This document shows positions 24,857 to 34,401 of a stretch of DNA of 64,000 bases, piece after piece; position 1 is the stretch's first letter, and each line of letters starts with the position of its first letter. Made by a program: the position numbers and the translations under genes. The notes below the pieces were generated by a model. It worked only from the letters and a program-made list of their open reading frames with translations, ran no database searches and was not told the DNA's origin. Origin of the DNA: Phenylobacterium aquaticum (GTDB taxonomy: Bacteria > Pseudomonadota > Alphaproteobacteria > Caulobacterales > Caulobacteraceae); the NCBI RefSeq assembly GCF_947378715.1, contig NZ_CANCLE010000002.1, positions 1 through 64,000 of the forward strand. The letters run 5' to 3'.

Positions 24857-26956
24857 TCAGCTGTCGGACTTCGCCAGGCTGGGGTCGAGCTTCAGGGCCC
24901 GGGCCCGGTCGACCTCGGCGGCGGCCTTGTCGCCCAGGGCCGCCTGCACCTGGCTGCGGCTCCAGAACGCCATGGCCAGTTCCGGGTCGAGCGCTATGGC
25001 CGCATCCAACACCTCCAGCGCCCGGGCGTGGTCGCCCAATCGGCGGAAGCCCTCGCCCTTCAGCGCCATGGCCTCAGCGTCCTTCGGATTCAGGGCAAGC
25101 GCCGCGTTGAGATCGCGGATCGCCCGGTCATTGTGATCCTGGCCCATCAGGGCGAAGGCCCGGTTGTAATAGGCGTCGGCATATTTGGGATCGAGGGCGA
25201 TCGCCTTGTCATATTCGGCGATTCCCGCGTCCAGCTCGCCGCGATTCACCGCCAGCAGGCCGCGGGCGCTAAACACGAAGGCGGCCTTGGGTTCGGCCTT
25301 AGCGGCCGCGTCGAGGTCTGCCTGCGCGCCGGCCCCGTCCTTCAGCGCGGCCCGGGTATTGGCGCGGCCGACCAGCAGGTGGGCGTCGGCGGGGGCGAGC
25401 GCCAGGCCCTGGTCATAGGACCTGAGCGCCTCGCGAAGCCGGTTCTGGCCGGCCAGCAGATCGCCGCGTTCCTGCCAGGCCTGGGCCGATTTCGGATCGT
25501 CCTTCACGGCCCGGTCATAGGCCTTGAGCGCGCTGGCCACATCGCCCGTCGCCGCCCAGGCCTCGCCGGCATAGAGGAACTCGCCGGCTCGCTCATAGGC
25601 GGGTGCGGCCTGGGCCCAATCGCTGGCGTCGGTGTAGATTGCGGCGCGCAGATCCCAGGCGTCGGGGTCGTCGGGGGCCAGTTTGAGGGTCCGATCCGCA
25701 GCCTCGACGGCGGCGGCGTGATCGTTCAGTTCGCGCGCCTCGCGTCCGATCGCATACCAGACGCCCGAGGAATCCGGATTCAGCTCCACCGCCTTGCGAT
25801 AGTCCTCCATCGCGCCCTTGTGGTCGTTGGTGGCGCTGCGATGCAGTCCGCGCTGGTAGATTGAATTGAACTTCGGCGTCAGACTGATCGCGCGCTCGTC
25901 GTCGGCCAGGGCGTTCTTGAAGTCACCTTGCGCCGCGCGGACCTTGCCGCGCAGCAGCAGGGCGTCGACGTCGTCGGCGTCGAGCGCGAGGGCGGCGGCG
26001 GCCTCGGCCTGGGCGAGTTCGGCGCGATCCGTGTCCAGATAGAGTTCGCCCAGGGAATTGTGGGCGAGGCCGCTCTTGGGGTCTCGCTTCACAAGGTCTT
26101 CTAGCACGGCGATGGCCTCGGGAATCTTGTTTTGCGCGCGCAGCACGAGGGCGCGGATGAACAGCCCCGAGCCGTCCTGCGGCGACAGCTTGAACAGCCG
26201 ATCGGCGGTCGCCAGGGCGCCGGCCTGATCCCCCATATCGACCTGCAGATAGCCGAGACCATAGAGCGCGATCTGATCGGCCGGATCGGCCTTCAGGGCG
26301 GCCTTGAAGTCGGCCAAGGCCTCGCTGTCCCGGCCGAGCGCCCGATAGACCTCGCCGCGCCGGTGCAGAATGTAGCCGTCGTTCGGCGCTACCCGGTGGG
26401 CCCGCTCGAGGTAGGGAAGGGCCTCATCCCAGCGGCCAGCCTCCGAGCTCCATTCGGCCCGCTTGGCGAGGGCGTCGGTGTTGTCGGGCGCCACGGCCAC
26501 GGCCTTGTCAAAGGCCTCTCGGGCGCTTTCGGGCGGGGCGCCGGACCTCTGCAGGACAACGCCGAGGTTCAGCAGGGCGCGGAGGGCGCGCGGCTGCTGC
26601 GCCAGGGCCAAGCGAAGATCGGCGAGCGCGGGGGCGTATTGCCGTTGCATCTGCAAACCCTCGGCCCGCATCACCAGGGCCAGCACATCATTGGGAGCGA
26701 GCTGGAGGGCGGCGGTCGCGTCGACGACCGCCTCCTTGGGGCGGTCCAGGGCGAGAAGGGCGTCAGCCCGCAGGCCCAGCGCCTTGACCCGCTGCTCGGC
26801 GGAGAGGCCAGGGTCCGAGACCGCGTCGCCGCAGGCGGCGACCGTCTCGGCAGGCGGTCGATCGGGCGTGACGCAGGCCTCCATCGCCGGCCTGGCCATA
26901 GCCGGAAGGGGCGCGAACAGCAGCAATAAGGCCGCGAGCGGCCAGGCGCGGGTCAT
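24857..26956 (-). CDS. Secreted tetratricopeptide-repeat protein
   Basis: The 699-residue protein has a signal peptide (MTRAWPLAALLLLFAPLPAMA), two early cysteines in a VAACGDAV region, and then roughly 17 TPR units to the end (consensus pieces such as AYYNRAFALMGQDHNDRAIRDLNAALALNPKD). TPR solenoids mediate protein-protein contacts; no enzymatic domain is present. Its ATG overlaps the stop of the M16 peptidase gene upstream (ATGA), so the two are coupled and may work together in the periplasm (inference). Confidence 0.85.
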   Translation of the reverse strand: MTRAWPLAALLLLFAPLPAMARPAMEACVTPDRPPAETVAACGDAVSDPGLSAEQRVKALGLRADALLALDRPKEAVVDATAALQLAPNDVLALVMRAEGLQMQRQYAPALADLRLALAQQPRALRALLNLGVVLQRSGAPPESAREAFDKAVAVAPDNTDALAKRAEWSSEAGRWDEALPYLERAHRVAPNDGYILHRRGEVYRALGRDSEALADFKAALKADPADQIALYGLGYLQVDMGDQAGALATADRLFKLSPQDGSGLFIRALVLRAQNKIPEAIAVLEDLVKRDPKSGLAHNSLGELYLDTDRAELAQAEAAAALALDADDVDALLLRGKVRAAQGDFKNALADDERAISLTPKFNSIYQRGLHRSATNDHKGAMEDYRKAVELNPDSSGVWYAIGREARELNDHAAAVEAADRTLKLAPDDPDAWDLRAAIYTDASDWAQAAPAYERAGEFLYAGEAWAATGDVASALKAYDRAVKDDPKSAQAWQERGDLLAGQNRLREALRSYDQGLALAPADAHLLVGRANTRAALKDGAGAQADLDAAAKAEPKAAFVFSARGLLAVNRGELDAGIAEYDKAIALDPKYADAYYNRAFALMGQDHNDRAIRDLNAALALNPKDAEAMALKGEGFRRLGDHARALEVLDAAIALDPELAMAFWSRSQVQAALGDKAAAEVDRARALKLDPSLAKSDS

Positions 26957-29799
26957 CGGACGATCTCCTCGGGGCCAGGCATGACAATGACTTGCAGGGG
27001 GGCGCGGCTCAGCCAGCGGGCGGCGGCGGCGCGGACTTCGTCCAACCCGATCTCCGTGGTCAGGCGCGGATTTTCGGCGAAGTCCTTCACCCTGCGCGGG
27101 TCGCGGCTCGATCCGGCCAGGATGGCGGCCCAGGTCTCGTTGGTCTGGCGGCGGGAGGCCATGCCGCTCAGCTGAGGTTGGCGGGCGGCGTCCAGCTCGG
27201 CGGCGCTGATCTCGCCCCGGGCGAGGCGCGCGGCGACCGCCAGGGTCTCGGCCCGCACGATCTCCACGTCGGCGGGATAGGTCTCGACCTCTGCGGTCAG
27301 ACCGCCCTGGTCGCCCGCGTCGGGAACATAGGCCGAGACGTCCGGGGAGTAGGTCTTACCCAGCCGGTCGCGGGCGGCGTGGGTCAGGGCGTCGCTGAAC
27401 ACGTCGGCCAACAGATCGACCACGGCTTCCTCCCGGCGGCTCTGTGGCGTGCCGACGAACAGCGGCCAGGTCAGGCTGACCTCGGCCCGGTCGCCAGGGC
27501 CCTGATGGCGCAACTGCAGGGGCGCGGGCAGCGCATCGCCATAGCGCAGGAAGACGACGTCAGGGCGCTCCCGGGCGCGCTCGACCCGGGGCGGCAAGGC
27601 GCCGAACGTGGCGGCGACCAGGTCCGTGGCGGTCTTTTCGTCCACGTCGCCGACCAGGGTGACCTCCAGAGGCGCCTCGGTCAGTGGGCCACGATACAGC
27701 CGCGCGACGTCCGCCGCGTCCATGGAATCCAGCTGCCTGCGGGGCGGCGGGGCCTGACCCGAGCCGGGCGCCAGCAGCGCATAGGGGGCGGTGGAGGCCA
27801 GGACCGAGGGATCGGTCCGATAGGTGCGATAGGCGTCGTCGATGACGGCGTGGATGCGCGCGTCGATCTGCGGCCTGAAGCCCGGGTCGCTGACATAGGC
27901 GGTCATCACCTGCAACTGGGTCTTCAGATTGCTGGTCAGCGGCGCGGCTGACAGCATGAAGGCCCGATCGCGCACGTCGAGCTGGAACGCCCAGTCGAGC
28001 GGCGCCAGGGCGGCTTCGATTTCGCGGTAGGACTGCCGCCCCAACCCGCCGACCAGGATCAGGTCGGAAGCGACCCGGGCCTTGAACAGATCGCCGGGCG
28101 AGATCTCGCGGCGGCCGGCGCCGAAGGTCACCCGGACCTCGACCGAGTCCTTGGCGAAGCCGGTGGACTTGAGGTTCAGCACCACCCCGTTGCGGAAGGT
28201 GATCCGCGTGAAGTCCGGCGCGGTGAGGGTCTCCCGCCGCGCGATCCGCCCGACCGGACCAAAGTTCTCATAGGCCCATTTCGGCGTGGGCGGATCGGCG
28301 AAGGGGGCGAGCGGAGGCGCGGCCTCGGCCTGGCGCCAGGCGCTCAGCAGGGCCTCGCGCCCTGGCGGCGCCTCGCCCTGGGCGTCGATCAGCGGGCCGG
28401 CCCCGGTCCAGTCATGATCGATGGCCAGGCGCACGTCCTGGGGCGTGACGTCCTCGACCTCCATCCCGTAGGCCCGCAGCAGCTGGCGGGGTTCGACAAA
28501 GGCCTGGCGGCCCAGCTGGGTGTTGACGATCTCGTCGGCGAGATCCGGAGCGGTCTCGGTGGAGACCACCGAGATGGCGCCTCTCAGGCTGGCGCGCCGC
28601 CGTTCCAGGGCGGCTTCCAGCTCCAGCTCGGTCGGCCCCTCCCGGCGCAGCCGCTGCAGCTCGGCGTCGGCCGCCGCCAGGGCCGGAGCCCAGGCGTCGC
28701 CCCTCGGCGTCACCTCCAGGCAGGCGCGCTGGGCGTCGCGGTTCCCGGCATAGAGCGAGACCTGGGCCTCCAGCAGCGCTGGGTCGTGGTCGGCGCGGTC
28801 GGCGAGGCGCGTGTTCAGGATGTCTGTCCAAAGGTCCTGCAAATCCTGCAGGCGGCGGTCGGCCAGCGCCTGGGCCCCAAACCGTTCCGGGACCCGCAGG
28901 CGACAGGCCCGCACCTGGGGCGTCAGGCCCGGATCGGCGATGGAAAGGGCGTCGAGGCCCCGGCTCAGGTCCAGGCGGCCCAGGGCCGCCCGCGCGGTCG
29001 GTGGTCCGTTCGGGGCCCAGGTCTCGAAGGCGGCCTTGATCCAGCCCTCCATGGTCTCGACCGGCAGGTCGCCGGCGACGGCGATCACTGCGGTGTCCGG
29101 GCGATACCAGCGGTCGTGAAACCGGCGCAGATCCTCGGCCCGGGCGCTGCGCAGCACCGACTCCAGCCCGATCGGCGAGCGGACTGTGGAGCGCAGGTCA
29201 GGCCCCTGGAAACGGGTCACCCGGTCCTCAGCCGACTGGTCGTTGGAATTGCGCGCCTCCTTCTCGGCCAGCACCACGCCGCGCTCGCGCTCCACCGCCT
29301 CGGGGGCGAAGACCACGCCGTCGGCCACGTCGCGCAGCCAGCGGAAGGCCAGGCCCAGCCGCGCCCCATCGCCGTCCGGCAGGTCCAACTGGTAGAGGGT
29401 CGAGAACATCTGGGTGAAGGCGTTGTGGTCGCGGCCGGCCGCCACGCCGAGACCGGCCAGGTCATGCTCCAACCGGCCTTCCTCGAAGTGGGTGGTGGCG
29501 CGAAAGGCCATGTGCTCGACGAAATGGGCCAGGCCGCGCTCGGCCTCGGTCTCCTCATAGCTGCCCACGTCGACGGCGAAGCGGATCGAGACCGCCCCTT
29601 TGGGCGTGGCGCTGCGCATCACCGCGTAGCGCAGGCCATTGGATAGGGTTCCGGACCTGAGCGCCGGGTCCTGGGGCAGGTCCGTCCCGGTGACCGCCGG
29701 CGCCTGGGCGCAGGCCGGAGGCGCTGCAGCCATGGCCCCGAAGGCCAGAATCCCCAGGGCCAGCGTCGCCGCGCCGCCCGACCGTCCCCTCCAGATCAC
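26953..29799 (-). CDS. M16-family zinc metallopeptidase, two-domain, secreted
   Basis: The protein of about 948 residues has an N-terminal hydrophobic signal (LALGILAFGAMAAAPPACAQA), a catalytic M16 domain with the inverted zinc motif HFVEH at 92-96 and the downstream ERGVVLAEKE glutamate, and a second, inactive M16 half from about 560 (ITFRNGVVLNLKSTGF) to the end. M16B enzymes degrade peptides inside a closing chamber. I chose GTG 29799, 5 bases after GAGGGGG, over an ATG at 29901 that would put charged residues before the signal. It is coupled to the TPR gene downstream. Confidence 0.9.
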   Translation of the reverse strand: MIWRGRSGGAATLALGILAFGAMAAAPPACAQAPAVTGTDLPQDPALRSGTLSNGLRYAVMRSATPKGAVSIRFAVDVGSYEETEAERGLAHFVEHMAFRATTHFEEGRLEHDLAGLGVAAGRDHNAFTQMFSTLYQLDLPDGDGARLGLAFRWLRDVADGVVFAPEAVERERGVVLAEKEARNSNDQSAEDRVTRFQGPDLRSTVRSPIGLESVLRSARAEDLRRFHDRWYRPDTAVIAVAGDLPVETMEGWIKAAFETWAPNGPPTARAALGRLDLSRGLDALSIADPGLTPQVRACRLRVPERFGAQALADRRLQDLQDLWTDILNTRLADRADHDPALLEAQVSLYAGNRDAQRACLEVTPRGDAWAPALAAADAELQRLRREGPTELELEAALERRRASLRGAISVVSTETAPDLADEIVNTQLGRQAFVEPRQLLRAYGMEVEDVTPQDVRLAIDHDWTGAGPLIDAQGEAPPGREALLSAWRQAEAAPPLAPFADPPTPKWAYENFGPVGRIARRETLTAPDFTRITFRNGVVLNLKSTGFAKDSVEVRVTFGAGRREISPGDLFKARVASDLILVGGLGRQSYREIEAALAPLDWAFQLDVRDRAFMLSAAPLTSNLKTQLQVMTAYVSDPGFRPQIDARIHAVIDDAYRTYRTDPSVLASTAPYALLAPGSGQAPPPRRQLDSMDAADVARLYRGPLTEAPLEVTLVGDVDEKTATDLVAATFGALPPRVERARERPDVVFLRYGDALPAPLQLRHQGPGDRAEVSLTWPLFVGTPQSRREEAVVDLLADVFSDALTHAARDRLGKTYSPDVSAYVPDAGDQGGLTAEVETYPADVEIVRAETLAVAARLARGEISAAELDAARQPQLSGMASRRQTNETWAAILAGSSRDPRRVKDFAENPRLTTEIGLDEVRAAAARWLSRAPLQVIVMPGPEEIVR

Positions 29800-29955
29800 G
29801 CCGTCCCCCTCACATTCACGCAACCCAAGGTACTCAAAACTGCGGTTTCGCCAATCTTTTTGTTCACGACCTGTTCGCGCTGTGGCATGGCGGATTGCCA
29901 AACCCAGCCGGGCGCGGCGATATCAGCCGGCGCCGCCGCGCGGGGAGCAGCACAT

Positions 29956-30375
29956 ATGGATCAGACGCCGTCCCATTGGCTGGTGAAGTCGGAACCGGTG
30001 AAATACGCCTTCGCCGACCTGGTGCGCGAGGGGCGCACGGTCTGGGACGGGGTGCGCAACAATCAGGCGGCGCTCTATCTGCGGGCCATGCGGCTGGGCG
30101 ACCAGGCCTTCTTCTATCATTCCCAGGAGGGGCTCGAGGTGGTGGGGATCGCGCAGGTGGTGCGCGAGGCCTTCATCGACCCCACCGATTCCGCCGGCCG
30201 CTTCGTGGCGGTGGAGTTCGCCCCCGTCCGCCCCCTGGCCAAGCCGGTCAGCCTCGCCCGGATGAAGGCCGAGCCCGCCCTGGCCGGCATGGCCATGTTC
30301 CGCCAGTTCCGCCTCTCGGTCTGTCCGATCACCGATGAGGAATGGGATGTGATCCTGGGGATGTCGGCGGCCTAA
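29956..30375 (+). CDS. EVE domain-containing protein
   Basis: The 139-residue protein is a single EVE (PUA-like) domain: HWLVKSEPVKYAFADLVREGRTVWDGVRNNQAALYLRAMRLGDQAFFYHSQEGLEVVGIAQVVREAFID. These domains are predicted to bind modified nucleobases. ATG 29956 follows GGGGAG; the longer open frame upstream is not protein-like. It is divergent from the M16 gene and its last 4 bases overlap the convergent hotdog thioesterase gene. A stand-alone EVE protein of this type is widespread in proteobacteria. Confidence 0.9.
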   Translation: MDQTPSHWLVKSEPVKYAFADLVREGRTVWDGVRNNQAALYLRAMRLGDQAFFYHSQEGLEVVGIAQVVREAFIDPTDSAGRFVAVEFAPVRPLAKPVSLARMKAEPALAGMAMFRQFRLSVCPITDEEWDVILGMSAA

Positions 30376-30758
30376 ACCTCCACCGTCATCTGGGTCTGGA
30401 GGATCAGGGCCAATAGCTTGCCCTCGGCGCTGGTGACCCTGGTCTGCCAGACGCTGGAGCGCCGGCCGATGTGCAGCGGCGTCGCCTCGCCAGTCACGGT
30501 GGTTCCGACCTTGGCCGAGCCCAGGAAGTTGGTCTTGGACTCCAGGGTCGTGGTCCGCGCTCCGGCCGGCAGGTTGAGAAAGCCGCCTATGGCGCCCAGA
30601 GCGTCGGCGAAAGCCATGAAGGCGCCCCCGTGCAATATGCCGCCGGCGGTGCAGAGGTCCTCCCGCACGACCAGCTGCCCCACCACCCGGTCCTTGGACC
30701 GCTCGGTGATCTCGACCCCCATCAGGTTCGAGAACGGCATTCCGGTGTCCTGCGCCAT
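30372..30758 (-). CDS. PaaI-family hotdog thioesterase
   Basis: The 128-residue hotdog protein has the PaaI/YigI-like pattern: MGVEITERSKDRVVGQLVVREDLCTAGGILHGGAFMAFADALGAIGG, with the HGG motif and the catalytic Asp region, then TTTLESKTNFLGSAKVG. It probably hydrolyses aryl- or acyl-CoA thioesters; the substrate is not evident. ATG 30758 follows AAGGACAGGG. It converges on the EVE gene and is divergent from asd. Confidence 0.85.
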   Translation of the reverse strand: MAQDTGMPFSNLMGVEITERSKDRVVGQLVVREDLCTAGGILHGGAFMAFADALGAIGGFLNLPAGARTTTLESKTNFLGSAKVGTTVTGEATPLHIGRRSSVWQTRVTSAEGKLLALILQTQMTVEV

Positions 30759-30852
30759 CACCCTGTCCTTGCTGGTCTTCCGCCGCCTCGCCTTGCGCCC
30801 AGCGCCCCATAGGCGTAACGGGACGCTCCGCTTTTCATAGGGAGAGACCCCG

Positions 30853-31884
30853 ATGGGCTATCGCGTCGCCATCGTGGGCGCCACAGGTAATGTGGGCCGC
30901 GAGATGTTGAACATCCTCGAGGAAGTCGAATTCCCCGTCGACAAGATCCACGCCATCGCCAGCCGCAAGTCGATGGGCGTCGAGGTCTCCTTCGGCGACA
31001 AGATCATCAAGTGCCAGGACGTGGAGCAGTTCGACTTCTCCACCGTCGACCTGGTGCTGATGAGCGTGTCTGGCGAATTCTCCAAGCAGTGGGCGGCCAA
31101 GATCGGCGAGGCCGGTCCGATGGTGATCGACAACTCCTCGGCCTGGCGGATGGACCCGGACGTGCCGCTGATCGTGCCGGAGGTGAACCCCGACGACGTC
31201 GAGTGGGCCGACCGCAAGAACATCATCGCCAATCCCAACTGCTCCACCGCCCAGCTGGTGGTGGCGCTGAAGCCCCTGCACGACCGCGCGCGGATCAAGC
31301 GGGTCGTGGTCTCGACCTATCAGTCGGTCTCCGGGGCCGGCAAGGAGGGCATGGACGAGCTGTGGGACCAGACCAAGGGCGTCTTCGTGCTGGGGGCGCC
31401 GGAACCCAAGAAGTTCCCCAAGCAGATCGCCTTCAACGTCATCCCCTATATCGGCGCCTTCGACGAGGACGGGAACACCGACGAAGAAGCCAAGATGTGG
31501 AATGAAACCCACAAGATGATCGATCCCGACATCAAGCTCACCGTCACCTGCGTGCGGGTGCCGGTGATGGTCGGCCACTCGGAAGCCGTGAACATCGAGT
31601 TCCATGAGCATCTGGACGCCGACGAGGCCCGCGACCTGCTGCGCGACAGCCCCGGCCTCGTGGTCATCGATCAGCGCCACGACAAGGGCTACATGACCCC
31701 CAAGGAAGCCCAGGGCGAATTCCCGGTCTTCGTCAGCCGCATCCGCAACGACCCGACCGTCGAGCACGGCCTGAACATGTGGGTCGTGGCCGACAACCTG
31801 CGCAAGGGCGCGGCGCTGAACGCCGTCCAGATCGCCCAACTGCTGCACGAGCGCGGCCTGATCGGCCAGAAGACGCTGGCCTAA
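30853..31884 (+). CDS. asd: Aspartate-semialdehyde dehydrogenase
   Basis: This 343-residue NADP enzyme reduces aspartyl phosphate to the semialdehyde, the branch point to lysine/diaminopimelate, threonine and methionine. It shows the N-terminal VAIVGATGNVGREMLNIL, the catalytic cysteine in NPNCSTAQ (Cys130), and VSTYQSVSGAGKEGMDEL. Full length with GGAGAGA before the ATG. It is followed by a hairpin repeat at 31,885. dapF, later in the same pathway, is at 38,885. Confidence 0.96.
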   Translation: MGYRVAIVGATGNVGREMLNILEEVEFPVDKIHAIASRKSMGVEVSFGDKIIKCQDVEQFDFSTVDLVLMSVSGEFSKQWAAKIGEAGPMVIDNSSAWRMDPDVPLIVPEVNPDDVEWADRKNIIANPNCSTAQLVVALKPLHDRARIKRVVVSTYQSVSGAGKEGMDELWDQTKGVFVLGAPEPKKFPKQIAFNVIPYIGAFDEDGNTDEEAKMWNETHKMIDPDIKLTVTCVRVPVMVGHSEAVNIEFHEHLDADEARDLLRDSPGLVVIDQRHDKGYMTPKEAQGEFPVFVSRIRNDPTVEHGLNMWVVADNLRKGAALNAVQIAQLLHERGLIGQKTLA

Positions 31885-31926
31885 CCCCGATCGTCATCGC
31901 CGGGGCTTGTCCCTGGAACGACGGGG
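31885..31926. repeat. REP-like hairpin after asd
   Basis: CCCCG and CGGGG at the two ends, with inner GTCATCGCCGGGGCTTGTCCC and AACGAC, form an interrupted hairpin directly after the asd stop. The core wording (GTCATCGCCGGGGCTTGTCCC) resembles the common alphaproteobacterial intergenic repeat. It may act as a terminator or mRNA stabiliser; there is no T-tract. Confidence 0.5.
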
Positions 31927-31943
31927 TGGGTCACAGTGGGATT

Positions 31944-31977
31944 GATAGATAAAATCTATCCATAGCCCAAAAACTAT
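31944..31977 (+). promoter_or_regulatory. OxyR-type sites upstream of ahpC
   Basis: GATAGATAAAATCTATC (31944-31960) is a perfect 7-3-7 palindrome containing ATAG-N7-CTAT, the OxyR half-site pair. A second, imperfect copy ATAG-N8-CTAT follows at 31962-31977. They lie 74-107 bases before ahpC. The same ATAG-N7-CTAT pair occurs just before oxyR at 34,378. OxyR binding is inferred from motif and neighbours. Confidence 0.6.
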
Positions 31978-32050
31978 CAATTTCCCCAATGCCGCAGCGC
32001 ACTCTAGAAGCGGCCTCGTTTCCTCCCGAAACGCTAACCGTGAGTGCGCG

Positions 32051-32614
32051 ATGTCCCTTATCAATACCGAAATCAAGCCGTTCAAAGCCGAAGCCTTCCA
32101 GAACGGCAAGTTCATCACGGTCAGCGACGCTGACCTGAAGGGCAAGTGGTCCGTGGTGTTCTTCTACCCGGCCGACTTCACCTTCGTCTGCCCGACCGAG
32201 CTCGAGGACCTGGCTGACAACTACGCCGAGTTCAAGAAGCTGGGCGTCGAGATCTATTCGGTCTCCACCGACACCCACTTCGCCCACAAGGCCTGGCACG
32301 ACACCTCGGAAGCGGTGAAGAAGATCGAATATGTGATGGTCGGCGATCCCACGACCACCATCTCGCGCAACTTCGACGTCCTGATCGAAGACGCCGGCCT
32401 GGCCGATCGCGGCACCTTCGTGATCGACCCCGAGGGCAAGATCCAGATCGTCGAGATCACCGCCGGCGGCATCGGCCGTGACGCCCTGGAGCTGCTGCGC
32501 AAGATCAAGGCTGCCCAGTACGTCGCCTCGCACCCGGGCGAAGTCTGCCCCGCCAAGTGGCAGGAAGGCGAGAAGACCCTGGCCCCCTCGCTCGACCTGG
32601 TCGGCAAGATCTAG
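32051..32614 (+). CDS. ahpC: Alkyl hydroperoxide reductase C (peroxiredoxin)
   Basis: This 187-residue typical 2-Cys peroxiredoxin reduces H2O2 and organic peroxides. The peroxidatic cysteine is Cys47 in [13 protein letters not shown] and the resolving one Cys166 in [10 protein letters not shown], the same spacing as in E. coli AhpC. The N-terminus [16 protein letters not shown] is also standard. It begins the ahpC-ahpF-oxyR cluster, with OxyR-like sites upstream. Reducing power comes from AhpF encoded 107 bases downstream. Confidence 0.97.
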   Translation: MSLINTEIKPFKAEAFQNGKFITVSDADLKGKWSVVFFYPADFTFVCPTELEDLADNYAEFKKLGVEIYSVSTDTHFAHKAWHDTSEAVKKIEYVMVGDPTTTISRNFDVLIEDAGLADRGTFVIDPEGKIQIVEITAGGIGRDALELLRKIKAAQYVASHPGEVCPAKWQEGEKTLAPSLDLVGKI

Positions 32615-32721
32615 AGAGTCTGCCCCGCGTCGCCGTCACCCGACCCGTCTCCCCCCAGACCGGGCGGCGGCGGCGCACCCCCATGCCTTCCGTTGTTTCC
32701 GCGCCCGCTTAGGAGTCCGCC

Positions 32722-34296
32722 ATGTTGGACCAAGGCCTGAAGTCCCAGCTCAAGACCTATCTGGAAAACCTCCGCCATCCGGTGGAGCTGGTCGCCAGCC
32801 TCGACGCCCAGCCCAAGTCGGCTGAGATGCGTGAACTGCTGGAAGACATCGTCTCGGTGTCCGACAACGTCTCGCTCCGCCTGGACGGCGACGCCGCCCG
32901 CAAACCCTCTTTCGCGATCACCACGCCGGGCGTGGCCCCGCGCATCAGCTTCGCCGGCCTGCCCATGGGCCACGAATTCACCTCCCTAGTGCTCGCCCTG
33001 CTGCAGGTCGGCGGCCATCCGCCCCGCGTCGCGCCAGAAGTCATCGCGCAGATCAAGGCGCTGGAGGGCGACTTCAGCTTCGAGACCTATTTCTCCCTGA
33101 CCTGCCAGAACTGCCCCGACGTGGTGCAGGCGCTGAACCTGATGAGCGTGCTCAACCCGAACATCCGCCACGTCGCGATCGACGGCGCCCTGTTCCAGGG
33201 CGAGGTCGAGGCCCGCAAGGTCATGGCCGTCCCCACAGTCCTGTTGAACGGCGAGACCTTCGACCAGGGCCGGATGAGCGTCGAGCAGATCCTGGCCAGG
33301 CTCGACACCGGCGCCGTCGCCCGCGAGGCCGAGAAGATCGCTGCCAAGCCGGTCTTCGACGTGCTGGTGGTGGGCGGCGGCCCGGCCGGCGCGGCGGCGG
33401 CGGTCTATGCGGCGCGCAAGGGCATCGCCACCGGCCTGGCGGCCGAGCGCTTCGGCGGCCAGGTGCTCGACACCATGGCCATCGAGAACTTCATCTCCGT
33501 GCCGCACACCGAAGGCCCCAAGCTGGTCTCCGGCCTGGAGGCCCATGTCCGCGACTACGACGTCGACGTCATGAACCTGCAAAAGGCCGTGGGCTTGAAG
33601 CAGGCGGGCGGCTTGACCGAGATCGCGCTGGAGAGCGGCGCGACCCTGAAGGCCAAGACCATCATCCTGGCCCCCGGCGCCCGCTGGCGGCAGATGGGCG
33701 CGCCTGGCGAGGACCAGTACCGCAACAAGGGCGTGGCCTATTGTCCGCACTGCGATGGCCCGCTCTACAAGGGTAAGCGCGTGGCGGTGATCGGCGGCGG
33801 CAATTCCGGCGTCGAGGCGGCCATCGACCTGGCGGGCATCGTCGCCCACGTGACCCTGATCGAGTTCGACAGCCAGCTGCGGGCCGACGCCGTGCTCCAG
33901 CGCAAGCTGGGCAGCCTGAAGAACGTCACGGTCATCACCTCGGCCCTGACCACCGAGGTGCTGGGCGACGGCGAGAAGGTGGTGGGCCTGACCTGGCAGG
34001 ACCGTACCGACCAGAGCCTGCACGGCCTGGAGCTGGAGGGGATCTTCGTCCAGATCGGCCTGGTCCCCAATACCGAGTGGCTGAAGGGGGCTTTGGCCCT
34101 GACCCCGCGCGGGGAGATCGAGGTCGACGCCCATGGGGCGACGTCTCTGACCGGCGTGTTCGCCGCCGGCGACGCCACCACCACCCCGTTCAAGCAGATC
34201 ATCATCGCCGCCGGTGACGGGGCCAAGGCCGCGCTCTCGGCCTTCGACCACCTGATCCGCCTGGCCCCGGAAGAAGCGGAAGCCCAGGCGGCCTGA
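32722..34296 (+). CDS. ahpF: Alkyl hydroperoxide reductase F (NADH-dependent flavoprotein)
   Basis: This 524-residue FAD enzyme passes electrons from NADH to AhpC. It has an N-terminal tandem thioredoxin-fold domain with CxxC at 128/131 ([10 protein letters not shown]), an FAD-binding [19 protein letters not shown] at about 216-234, and the redox CPHC at 341/344 next to [25 protein letters not shown] and GGAGTCCGCC precede the ATG. It is followed by a hairpin with T-tract at 34,308 and then oxyR. Confidence 0.97.
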   Translation: MLDQGLKSQLKTYLENLRHPVELVASLDAQPKSAEMRELLEDIVSVSDNVSLRLDGDAARKPSFAITTPGVAPRISFAGLPMGHEFTSLVLALLQVGGHPPRVAPEVIAQIKALEGDFSFETYFSLTCQNCPDVVQALNLMSVLNPNIRHVAIDGALFQGEVEARKVMAVPTVLLNGETFDQGRMSVEQILARLDTGAVAREAEKIAAKPVFDVLVVGGGPAGAAAAVYAARKGIATGLAAERFGGQVLDTMAIENFISVPHTEGPKLVSGLEAHVRDYDVDVMNLQKAVGLKQAGGLTEIALESGATLKAKTIILAPGARWRQMGAPGEDQYRNKGVAYCPHCDGPLYKGKRVAVIGGGNSGVEAAIDLAGIVAHVTLIEFDSQLRADAVLQRKLGSLKNVTVITSALTTEVLGDGEKVVGLTWQDRTDQSLHGLELEGIFVQIGLVPNTEWLKGALALTPRGEIEVDAHGATSLTGVFAAGDATTTPFKQIIIAAGDGAKAALSAFDHLIRLAPEEAEAQAA

Positions 34297-34307
34297 GCCA
34301 GTGTGTT

Positions 34308-34337
34308 CCCTCTCTCGCTCTGCGGGAGAGGGCTTTT
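34308..34337 (+). terminator. Intrinsic terminator after ahpF
   Basis: CCCTCTCTCGC pairs with GCGGGAGAGGG (one G-U) across a TCT loop, followed by C and TTTT. It ends the ahpF transcript 11 bases after its stop and just before the oxyR promoter. Confidence 0.75.
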
Positions 34338-34377
34338 AAGCGTGGGGTTGGACCAATCTATCGCTCTTCACCCCGCC

Positions 34378-34392
34378 ATAGATAATTCCTAT
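34378..34392 (+). promoter_or_regulatory. ATAG-N7-CTAT site upstream of oxyR
   Basis: ATAGATAATTCCTAT lies 9 bases before the oxyR ATG, with a further CTATC at 34,358-34,362 on its left. The pair matches the site before ahpC. OxyR proteins usually repress their own gene through such a site near the start. Confidence 0.55.
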
Positions 34393-34401
34393 ATTCCGCC
34401 C

